A stretch of 21,115 nucleotides of DNA from CAYUZU01 sp964448675. Its GTDB lineage: Bacteria > Planctomycetota > Phycisphaerae > UBA1845 > Fen-1342. The notes under the pieces were generated by a model that saw nothing but the letters and a program-made list of their open reading frames with translations, was not told the origin of the DNA and ran no database searches. Shown piece after piece: positions 1 through 6,707 of this stretch. How positions within the stretch are numbered: the first letter of the stretch is position 1; each line of letters opens with the position of its first letter. The DNA lies in the NCBI GenBank assembly GCA_964448675.1, contig CAYUZU010000046.1:1-21115 (forward strand), written 5' to 3'. The position numbers and the translations under genes were made by a program.

Positions 1-192
1 CGCTGCGGCGTAATGCAGTTCACTCACACTTGACCGACGTCGTCCGCGATGGCATCCTGCGCCTCCCACGGCACGATGACGATCCGTGATCTTCGACGCG
101 GCCACGGCTCTGCCGCAAACCATACCTTCCCGCACTCTCCGAACCCAATAGACGAGGTCCCGACATTATGGACCTGCTCCCCGTGGACCCGC

Positions 193-290
193 GCGGGCAA
201 GGCCCAGCCCAACACGAAGCTGATGGAGCTGGTCTACGACGAGCTGCGCGCCTTGGCCACTTGCGCAACAGGCCATTCGTATACACGCTC
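193..290 (+). pseudogene. Decayed 5' fragment of an ECF sigma factor gene (copy 3)
   Basis: One frame encodes QPNTKLMELVYDELRALA (about 204-257), matching residues 20-37 of the intact sigma factor at 14181-14762 except one Arg-to-Lys change. Downstream the homology continues in a different frame as LRNRPFVYTL, against LRNERPGHTL in the intact protein. A deletion and frameshift have therefore occurred, and homology ends near 290. On the 5' side the match begins near 193 with a one-base length difference, and no start codon homologous to the intact gene is present. The intact protein's region 4 is missing entirely. This is a non-functional remnant and the most degraded of three copies in the window. 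Confidence 0.75.
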
Positions 291-291
291 T

Positions 292-309
292 CCGCCGGCC
301 GAGCGGCGG
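292..309. terminator. GC-rich hairpin, possible terminator
   Basis: There is a perfect 6-bp inverted repeat, CCGCCG (292-297) and CGGCGG (304-309), with a 6-nt loop, about 40 bp past the stop codon of the minus-strand gene ending at 350. No U-tract follows on either strand, so this is at best a weak or factor-assisted terminator. It may also be a chance palindrome in GC-rich DNA. Confidence 0.2.
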
Positions 310-349
310 GTGACATCATGAGGATTTCCCACTGCTGCTCTGTTCTTTG

Positions 350-3300
350 TTACGGGTGAAGGACCCAGGTGTCCCTCAACGGTGATATCGACCCATCCAC
401 CGCAAAGCCGCCAAAAAGCAAAAGTGATTGTCCGTTCGGCCCAGGGGCCAATCCCGCGCTCGTGCGTGGTGGCGGTGGAGGTGGAAGTTCCTTGATCCAG
501 TCAGTGCCGTCATAACGCCAGGCATCCGCACTATAGACATCACCGTTCCAGCCGCCGACGAGCACCAGGCTGGCGCAGCCGGCGTCGTAAGCCAGACAAT
601 TGCTGCGAATGGGCCCACCGGGGAAGTCCGCAACCTGGCTCCACGCCACGCCATCCCACTCCCAGACGTCTCTTAGCGCGGACACGCTCTCTCCCCAACC
701 GCCGACCACGACCGTGCGCTGTCGCGTCTCGTCGTACGCCATGCCGAAGTAGTAACGTCCGGGTGGACCAGCGGCGGCGACCTCTTCCCAGTTTGCGCCA
801 TCCCATTCCCAAGTGTCGGATGCAAGACCATCGTGTTTGATGCCGCCCCACAGCACGAGACGCTGGCGCGCCGTGTCGTAGGCAAGATGGACGGAGAATC
901 GCTCCCCAGGCGGTGCTGCAGCGTCAAGTTCAGTCCATGTAGCACCATCCCACACCCAGAAGTCGGAGTACTTCGTCGCCCCCAAATCGCCGCCGCCGTA
1001 TAAAACGATGGCACCGAGTTCCGGATCGTATGTCATGCCGGCGCCTCGGCGGGGAGGTGGTCCCGTGGTGGACTTCAGTTCCCATTCAGCGCCATCCCAT
1101 TCCCACGTATCGTTGAAGTACACGTCATCGGGGACGTCCTGACCGCCAAACAACACCGTTCGTTGCCGCACAGGGTCGTACGCCATCGCGGGATCCGCCC
1201 GTGGCGCAGGGCCCGTCGTGCTCGCTTCCTCCCACCATCCGCAGGGGAAGGCGTATTCGAACAGCCGTGACCAAATCGCGAAATCCGCCAGATCGGTATC
1301 CGAGTCGTGATCGAGGTCGGTGTCAGTAAAAGTACTCTCATCGCAGCCCGGCGGCGGCGTGCTTATGTCAGGCCCCGCCATGCATCCGGCAAAGAGCTCG
1401 AAGTCAAGCAGATCAACAACCCCATCGTCGTTGAAGTCGCCTGGCGGGCTTCCGCTCTCGCACTCGTCGGGGATGCCATTGCTGTCCGAGTCCAGAGAGA
1501 AGTCGGCGAAGGCCGCGGTTCCAGGCGAAGTCTCTCCGCCATTGCCAACGTTACCGACACCGGTGACAACGCCAAAGACGCTGCAGGACCAGTTAAATGC
1601 CGCCGGCGATGCAATCTGGTCGTGCGTGAGCGTGATACGTGCGGAACTGCCGTCGACCTCCCCGACGGCGGGGCCACCTCCAGGTAGGCCCCCGGTGATA
1701 TCGATGTAGGTGCCGCCGTAGTTCTCGCCGACCACCGTGCGGAGGTTGAATTCGCTGCCGATGGGACCGTGCGGCTGACCCGTGTCCGGATCCTGATCGG
1801 CGTCGATCAGCCAGATGTACGTGATGTAGTCGGTTGGTTCCGGCAGCACCTCCGGAATCTCTCCGCGGACCTCGATGACGAATGTCAGGGTGTCGGCCGT
1901 CTGCTCCACACGGGCGGTCAGAATGTCCGCGAAATCCTGTGCGGCGGGATTCTCTGGGTCGGAAACCGTGCTCAGCGTGACGCCGGATGTACCGACCGCG
2001 ATATCGCACACGTCCAGCACGCCGTTCGCATTGCAGTCGCTGCACCATGGGCTACCGTCGCAATCCGCAAGATCCACCGCATCCGGGATGCCGTTCTCGT
2101 TGCAGTCCTGGCCAGCAAATTCGTAGGCGCCCATGTCGACGAGCGGCCCCGGCGGGCCGGGGTTGCCGGTGTCGGGGGTGTCGGGGTCGTCGACGAACCG
2201 CGGGCCGCCAGTAAGGTCGAATGGGATGGGTTCGGTGGTGTCTCCGTCGCCGTCGAGGTCGAGCGAGTCGGGTGGTACTGCTGTGTTGTCCGCCGCATCG
2301 ATGCATGGTGAACCGCCAGAAAGGCGGAAGTCATTATCCTGCCAGGTGTCGGGGTCGTTGTCCGGTCCGTCCGCGTCGGCGAACAACGGGTCAGTGTCGA
2401 TGCAGCCACTCCCAAACCAAGGCTCGCCTGCGGCAGCTTCTATGTTGCTGAAAACCGCATACGGAGATCCGCTGTACACATAGACGGCAGAAGGAACGTT
2501 GCTCCACAGGACGCAGTTCACTATCGTCGGGCTGCTATCGTCACAGTAGATGCCGCCACCGCGCCCCGCGAATGCCACATTGCCACTGATGGCGCAGTTT
2601 GTGAGTATTATGTCGCTGGACTCACAGTAAACGCCGCCGCCACCGTAGTAGTAGCCAGAACCACCAGACGTGTTCTGTGTGATCAGGCAGTTCGTGAATA
2701 GCGGCGTGCTGTAGCGACAATACACACCGCCGCCAACACAGTGATCGTCTGGCGCGGAATTGCCGCTTATGCGGCAGTTCGTGAAAGTTGGGTTGCTGAA
2801 GCTACAGTACACGCCACCGCCGTCATCGAAACGAGCGAGCGTATGATTATCTCCAATTGTGCAGTGCGTGAACTTGGCATTGCTGTTTAGGCAGTACACG
2901 CCACCGCCGCCACTCAGATAGTCGTTAATTCCGGCGCCGTTCTGGCGGATGATGCAGTTGGTGAACTTCGGGCTACTGAATAGGCGGCAGTATACGCCAC
3001 CGCCGTGAGCTCCGCCGGGACTGCCGCCGGTAACATGACCGTTCGTGATGGACAGCCCACTCACCACGCTGTCCTCCGCCTCTCCGTTGCGGAAGTAGAA
3101 TCCGCGGCCATCGCCCTCGCAGTCGATCATGCACGCACTCGGATTGCCGCTGGCGCTACGAACGGTGATCGCCTTGCCGGCGAAGTCGAGGTTTTTGTTG
3201 CCCACACCCGTGTAGGTGCCGTCCGCAATCGCGACCTCGTCGCCTTCGGTTGCATGACACGCATCGATCGCTGCCTGAATCGTGGCTTTCGGACCACAGG

Positions 3301-5977
3301 TGCCGCCGTCCCACGTTTCGCATAGTCCGTCCCAGGTGTCGTCGCCGTCCAGGGCTACGTGGAATACGCGAGCTCCAACGAGCGGATTGGATCCAAGGCT
3401 GTACTCTTCCAGGTTCAATCGGCCATCGCCATCCTCGTTGCCCGCCGGGTCGCCGGCGGTCGGCGACTCGAAGTACAGCCACTCCCACCAATTTGGCAGG
3501 CCATCTGTGTCAGTGTCGAGCCATTCATCGGATCCCATGTCGACGAAGTCACCCACAACGCGCGGTTCTCCATCGATGTCAACCTGGCCAGCGTAGACTC
3601 CGTTCGGGTCGCCAGAGTCTCTGCAGGGTGAGTCGATGGATAGGTGCAGCGCTGGTGTGAGCAATGGGTCCGAATCGATGCAGCCGATACCGAACCATGG
3701 CTGCCCCGTCCCCGATTCAATGTTGCTGTAGGTGACAAGCGGGGCCGCATTAAATAGGTCCACGGATTGAGGAGTATTGCTCCAGACAACGCAGTTCGTT
3801 AGGGTTGGATCGCTGTCGCGGCAGCGTAGTCCGCCCCCTCCGAACTCAGCCGCGTTGTCGCCGACAGTGCAGTTTGTTAGTGTTGGGTTGCTGAAATAAC
3901 AATACACGCCGCCACCGCGCGTTTCAGCATAGTTCGCACCGATCGCGCAACCTTGCAGTATCGGGGCGCTGAAAGAACGGCAGCATACTCCGCCGCCCGA
4001 CTCCTCGGCGCCGTTCTGGCGGATGATGCAGTTGGTGAACTTCGGGCTACTGAATAGGCGGCAGTATACGCCACCGCCGTGAGCTCCGCCGGGACTGCCG
4101 CCGGTAACATGACCGTTCGTGATGGACAGCCCACTCACCACGCTGTCCTCCGCCTCTCCGTTGCGGAAGTAGAATCCGCGGCCATCGCCCTCGCAGTCGA
4201 TCATGCACGCACTCGGATTGCCGCTGGCGCTACGAACGGTGATCGCCTTGCCGGCGAAGTCGAGGTTTTTGTTGCCCACACCCGTGTAGGTGCCGTCCGC
4301 AATCGCGACCTCGTCGCCTTCGGTTGCATGACACGCATCGATCGCTGCCTGAATCGTGGCTTTCGGACCACAGGTGCCGCCGTCCCACGTTTCGCATAGT
4401 CCGTCCCAGGTGTCGTCGCCGTCCAGGGCTACGTGGAATACGCGAGCTCCAACGAGCGGATTGGATCCAAGGCTGTACTCTTCCAGGTTCAATCGGCCAT
4501 CGCCATCCTCGTTGCCCGCCGGGTCGCCGGCGGTCGGCGACTCGAAGTACAGCCACTCCCACCAATTTGGCAGGCCATCTGTGTCAGTGTCGAGCCATTC
4601 ATCGGATCCCATGTCGACGAAGTCACCCACAACGCGCGGTTCTCCATCGATGTCAACCTGGCCAGCGTAGACTCCGTTCGGGTCGCCAGAGTCTCTGCAG
4701 GGTGAGTCGATGGATAGGTGCAGCGCTGGTGTGAGCAATGGGTCCGAATCGATGCAGCCGATACCGAACCATGGCTGCCCCGTCCCCGATTCAATGTTGC
4801 TGTAGGTGACAAGCGGAGACCCGCTGGGCACGTACATAGCCTGAGGGCCGTTGTGCCAAACGACGCAGTTGGTCACATTGGGCGTCGGACTGGTTGAGTA
4901 GCAGTACAGGCCGCCGCCGTTGGTTTCGGCGAAATTCGCACTGATTGTGCAGTTCGTAAGCGTCGGGCTGCTGGAGGGGGGGCAATAAATGCCGCCGCCG
5001 TGATGCTCGGCAATGTTATTGGCGATAGTGCAGTTTACGAACGTCGGACTGCTGTTTGCACTGCAATAGACGCCGCCGCCATCGTCATCGCCGTCGTCGT
5101 ATGACGCCGTAGCTGCGTTGCCGCTTATCGTGCAATTGGTGAGCGTAGGGTTACTATAGGGGCTGCAAAAGATACCACCTCCGTCGTTGGCGGCTCTGTT
5201 CCCGCTGATTGCGCAGTCACTCAGAGTTGGGCTGCTGTGGTCACAGTAGACGCCACCCCCGTCGTCCTCCCCGGGATTGTACTGGCCACTAGCTAGATTG
5301 CCGCTGATGATGCAGCCCGTCAGTGTAGGGTCGCTCGAGGTGCAGTACATGCCCCCCCCGTTTTCGTCCGCGGTGTTCTCGTTGATGGTGCAGTTGTCGA
5401 GCGTCGCGTCGCCGGAGGAGTCGCAGAAGATGCCACCGCCGTTGGCGGCCCTATTCCCGCTGATTCTACAGTCAGTGAGAGTTGGGATGCTCTGGGTGCA
5501 ATACACCGCACCGCCATTTGAAGCGCCTGGATTCCACGGGGCGTTTCCGTTCGTGATGGTCAGCCCGACGAGGGTACTGCCCGTTCCTTCGCCGCTGTGG
5601 AAATAGAACCCACGACCACTGTTCTCACAGTCGATGATGCAAGCGCCGGGGTCGCCATTGGCGCTTCGAACCGTGATGGCCTTGCCGCCAAAGTCGAGGT
5701 CACGGTTCCCGACACCCATGTATGTCCCATCAGCCAGTACGACTTCGTCGCCGGGTTGGGCTGCATCCATACCCTCTTGGATGGCGTCAAACGGATGGGC
5801 AGCGGACCCGTCCTCATTGGGATCGCTGACCGTCGGATCCCCCGGTCCAGGGTCATTGGGGGCATCGTCGTCCACATACCAAGTGTCCGCGAAGACTCCG
5901 GCGGTGAATAGCAGCACCGCGACCAGCGGGAGTGCTCGGTTAAGGGTGCGATGTTTCCGAACTACTCGACTCGACAT
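350..5977 (-). CDS. Giant secreted beta-helix / dockerin / kelch fusion protein
   Basis: Predicted 1875-aa exported protein. The start at 5977 is chosen because GGAGGG lies 7 nt upstream (5985-5990) and a signal peptide follows: basic n-region, hydrophobic LPLVAVLLFTAGVFA, likely cleavage after Ala30. The rest is inferred from repeat patterns. Residues about 31-1280 hold three right-handed beta-helix modules of GGGVYC...PTLTNCTI.GN units. Each opens with a YVDDDAP or FHVALDGDD strand and ADGTY.GVGN, and closes with IDSDPLL or DTDPLF...PCIDAAD segments like 'choice-of-anchor Q'. TSP3/EF-hand-like calcium loops (DTDTDGLPNWWEW, DGDGRLNLEEY) link them. Residues 1280-1330 have DCNENGIPD-type loops and 1330-1505 a beta-rich domain I do not recognise. 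Residues 1511-1578 form a dockerin-like pair of calcium loops (GDFNDDGVVDLLDF) and 1581-1875 six kelch-type units. Two regions, about residues 388-657 and 745-1015, are duplicate copies. Likely surface-attached or secreted; no catalytic motif is seen. Confidence 0.85.
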   Translation of the reverse strand: MSSRVVRKHRTLNRALPLVAVLLFTAGVFADTWYVDDDAPNDPGPGDPTVSDPNEDGSAAHPFDAIQEGMDAAQPGDEVVLADGTYMGVGNRDLDFGGKAITVRSANGDPGACIIDCENSGRGFYFHSGEGTGSTLVGLTITNGNAPWNPGASNGGAVYCTQSIPTLTDCRISGNRAANGGGIFCDSSGDATLDNCTINENTADENGGGMYCTSSDPTLTGCIISGNLASGQYNPGEDDGGGVYCDHSSPTLSDCAISGNRAANDGGGIFCSPYSNPTLTNCTISGNAATASYDDGDDDGGGVYCSANSSPTFVNCTIANNIAEHHGGGIYCPPSSSPTLTNCTISANFAETNGGGLYCYSTSPTPNVTNCVVWHNGPQAMYVPSGSPLVTYSNIESGTGQPWFGIGCIDSDPLLTPALHLSIDSPCRDSGDPNGVYAGQVDIDGEPRVVGDFVDMGSDEWLDTDTDGLPNWWEWLYFESPTAGDPAGNEDGDGRLNLEEYSLGSNPLVGARVFHVALDGDDTWDGLCETWDGGTCGPKATIQAAIDACHATEGDEVAIADGTYTGVGNKNLDFAGKAITVRSASGNPSACMIDCEGDGRGFYFRNGEAEDSVVSGLSITNGHVTGGSPGGAHGGGVYCRLFSSPKFTNCIIRQNGAEESGGGVCCRSFSAPILQGCAIGANYAETRGGGVYCYFSNPTLTNCTVGDNAAEFGGGGLRCRDSDPTLTNCVVWSNTPQSVDLFNAAPLVTYSNIESGTGQPWFGIGCIDSDPLLTPALHLSIDSPCRDSGDPNGVYAGQVDIDGEPRVVGDFVDMGSDEWLDTDTDGLPNWWEWLYFESPTAGDPAGNEDGDGRLNLEEYSLGSNPLVGARVFHVALDGDDTWDGLCETWDGGTCGPKATIQAAIDACHATEGDEVAIADGTYTGVGNKNLDFAGKAITVRSASGNPSACMIDCEGDGRGFYFRNGEAEDSVVSGLSITNGHVTGGSPGGAHGGGVYCRLFSSPKFTNCIIRQNGAGINDYLSGGGGVYCLNSNAKFTHCTIGDNHTLARFDDGGGVYCSFSNPTFTNCRISGNSAPDDHCVGGGVYCRYSTPLFTNCLITQNTSGGSGYYYGGGGVYCESSDIILTNCAISGNVAFAGRGGGIYCDDSSPTIVNCVLWSNVPSAVYVYSGSPYAVFSNIEAAAGEPWFGSGCIDTDPLFADADGPDNDPDTWQDNDFRLSGGSPCIDAADNTAVPPDSLDLDGDGDTTEPIPFDLTGGPRFVDDPDTPDTGNPGPPGPLVDMGAYEFAGQDCNENGIPDAVDLADCDGSPWCSDCNANGVLDVCDIAVGTSGVTLSTVSDPENPAAQDFADILTARVEQTADTLTFVIEVRGEIPEVLPEPTDYITYIWLIDADQDPDTGQPHGPIGSEFNLRTVVGENYGGTYIDITGGLPGGGPAVGEVDGSSARITLTHDQIASPAAFNWSCSVFGVVTGVGNVGNGGETSPGTAAFADFSLDSDSNGIPDECESGSPPGDFNDDGVVDLLDFELFAGCMAGPDISTPPPGCDESTFTDTDLDHDSDTDLADFAIWSRLFEYAFPCGWWEEASTTGPAPRADPAMAYDPVRQRTVLFGGQDVPDDVYFNDTWEWDGAEWELKSTTGPPPRRGAGMTYDPELGAIVLYGGGDLGATKYSDFWVWDGATWTELDAAAPPGERFSVHLAYDTARQRLVLWGGIKHDGLASDTWEWDGANWEEVAAAGPPGRYYFGMAYDETRQRTVVVGGWGESVSALRDVWEWDGVAWSQVADFPGGPIRSNCLAYDAGCASLVLVGGWNGDVYSADAWRYDGTDWIKELPPPPPPRTSAGLAPGPNGQSLLLFGGFAVDGSISPLRDTWVLHP
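2932..3742. repeat. 811-bp direct repeat, copy A
   Basis: Reading base by base against 4006-4816 (offset 1074) I found no difference across 811 bp. The first flanking bases differ (2931 C versus 4005 T; 3743 G versus 4817 A). The copy encodes about residues 745-1015 of the fusion protein. It contains the end of one beta-helix domain, a calcium-loop linker and the start of the next domain. The offset is a multiple of three (358 codons), so the frame is preserved. The unique segment between the copies is 3743-4005. Confidence 0.93.
4006..4816. repeat. 811-bp direct repeat, copy B
   Basis: Partner of 2932-3742, same orientation, encoding about residues 388-657 of the same protein. Identity extends through synonymous positions as well as coding ones, which points to a recent duplication, ongoing gene conversion, or an assembly effect rather than selection on the protein. 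Confidence 0.93.
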
Positions 5978-6045
5978 GTTCCTGCCCTCCAGAACGGTGA
6001 ATTCGACGGGGGTTGACAACGCCATCTTACCAGACCCGCAGCGCC
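5588..6045. repeat. 5' gene cassette shared by two giant genes, copy 1
   Basis: This 458-bp block matches 11495-11952 at a constant offset of 5907. I see only three mismatches (6021, 6034, 6038), all upstream of the start codon; 5588-6020 appears identical. The block holds the upstream leader, the GGAGGG Shine-Dalgarno, the ATG at 5977, the signal peptide and about the first 130 codons. Left of 5588 the two genes encode different beta-helix sequence. Confidence 0.93.
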
Positions 6046-6071
6046 GGCTTGCGCCCTTGTCGGGTTGTTTC

Positions 6072-6088
6072 CGCCAATCGAATTGGCG
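6072..6088. promoter_or_regulatory. Perfect palindrome upstream of the sigma-like fragment, copy of 14096-14112
   Basis: CGCCAAT (6072-6078), CGA, ATTGGCG (6082-6088). The same 17-bp sequence occurs at 14096-14112, in each case ending 69 bp before the sigma-frame ATG and about 100 bp before the divergent minus-strand gene. It sits in a 92-bp leader where 82 positions match the other copy without indels. A protein-binding operator for the divergent genes is plausible but inferred. Confidence 0.45.
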
Positions 6089-6117
6089 AAAATGGGCTTG
6101 GGAACCTGCAAACAAAT

Positions 6118-6133
6118 CCCGACGATTTTCGGG
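6118..6133 (+). promoter_or_regulatory. Leader hairpin with a compensatory pair change
   Basis: CCCGA (6118-6122) and TCGGG (6129-6133) form a 5-bp stem with a 6-nt loop, 24 bp before the ATG of the sigma fragment. The homologous site at 14142-14157 is CCCGG and CCGGG: the inner pair has changed on both sides (A-T versus G-C), keeping the stem. A single covarying pair is suggestive only. The site could be a leader RNA structure or a DNA-binding palindrome. Confidence 0.35.
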
Positions 6134-6156
6134 GCCCCAGAATCCGGATCAGAATG

Positions 6157-6354
6157 ATGCCCAAAGAGCCGCCGCACGAATCCGAGCTGACCGTCACCTT
6201 CAATGGCCAAACCCAGCCCAACACGAAACTTATGGAGTTGGTGTACGACGAGCTCCGCGCTCTGGCCGGAAGCTATCTTCGCAGCGAGCGTCAGGGGCGC
6301 ACGCACATCCTCATTCGGGCGAACGATCGGATGGCGGCACTCTCGGCACGTTAA
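6157..6354 (+). pseudogene. Truncated ECF sigma factor gene (copy 2)
   Basis: A 65-codon frame begins MPKEPPHESELTVTF and continues QPNTKLMELVYDELRALA then GSYLRSERQGRTH. It aligns without gaps to about the first 48 residues of the intact sigma factor at 14181, then loses homology near 6310 and stops at 6354. Region 4, with the promoter -35-binding helix-turn-helix, is gone and most of region 2 is missing, so it cannot work as a sigma factor. Many differences from the intact gene are synonymous (TAC/TAT, CTG/CTC, GCC/GCT), so the copies diverged for some time while the reading frame was kept. Homology extends 92 bp upstream of the ATG, including the palindrome and the hairpin. Confidence 0.8.
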
Positions 6355-6380
6355 AGCTTAGTTTGGTCCCAGGCAGCCAG

Positions 6381-6707
6381 TCAGGGAACCGCCATAAACG
6401 CCTCCTGAAAACCGGCGACATCGTGCAGGTCGATGTCCGGATCGAGATCGAAGTGGCCGCGAGCGCAGGGCGGCGACACCTCCGGCACCTCGGGGCCGTG
6501 CATGCAGTCGACGAACAGTGGGAAATCGAGGACGTCAACGACCCCATCGTCGTTCATGTCGCCGGGAATGATGTCGCGCGACGTGCCCGTGGCATCGCCC
6601 TGAGCAGGAATCGCGCGTGCCGACGCAAGTGCCAGCGTAAACACGCCGGCCGCGATCAGCATTGCCCAGCGTCCAGCGTTCATTTGCGCGTTCCGGGGTG
6701 ATCTCAC
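6381..6707 (-). CDS. Small secreted dockerin-only protein
   Basis: A 108-aa frame from GTG at 6707, or 100 aa from ATG at 6683. The GTG overlaps the TGA of the upstream giant gene as GTGA, typical of translational coupling, so I choose it; the downstream ATG lacks a clear Shine-Dalgarno. The product has a signal peptide (hydrophobic MLIAAGVFTLALASARA), a short linker, and then a dockerin-like pair of calcium loops (PGDMNDDGVVDVLDFPLFVD and FDLDPDIDLHDVAGFQEAF) reaching almost to the C-terminus. There is no passenger domain. It resembles the ends of the neighbouring giant proteins with the middle missing, so it could be a deletion remnant that is still open, or a genuine small calcium-binding exported protein in an operon with the upstream gene. 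Confidence 0.6.
   Translation of the reverse strand: MRSPRNAQMNAGRWAMLIAAGVFTLALASARAIPAQGDATGTSRDIIPGDMNDDGVVDVLDFPLFVDCMHGPEVPEVSPPCARGHFDLDPDIDLHDVAGFQEAFMAVP

Larger units (their letters stand above)
1..349. other. Intergenic region left of the beta-helix/kelch gene
   Basis: No convincing intact gene is seen here. The only recognisable content is a decayed copy of the 5' part of an ECF sigma gene on the plus strand (about 193-290) and a GC-rich inverted repeat at 292-309. The minus-strand gene that ends at 350 (TAA) would be transcribed into this region. Positions 1-190 contain nothing I can assign. Confidence 0.5.

Noticed and set aside
2500..5500. Regularly spaced short repeats resembling a CRISPR array
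   Set aside because: The repeats are degenerate, in frame, and encode GGGVYC...TNCTI coils of a beta-helix protein. There are no constant-length unique spacers and no cas genes.
6013..6018. TTGACA as a -35 for a plus-strand promoter (also in the second cassette copy)
   Set aside because: No -10-like hexamer lies 16-18 bp downstream in either copy, and the cassette genes are read from the opposite strand.
5634..6701. Long plus-strand open frame (355 codons) across the start of the giant fusion gene
   Set aside because: It lies opposite a minus-strand gene with a clear signal peptide and domain content, and its product has no recognisable domain apart from a short overlap with the sigma fragment in the wrong frame.
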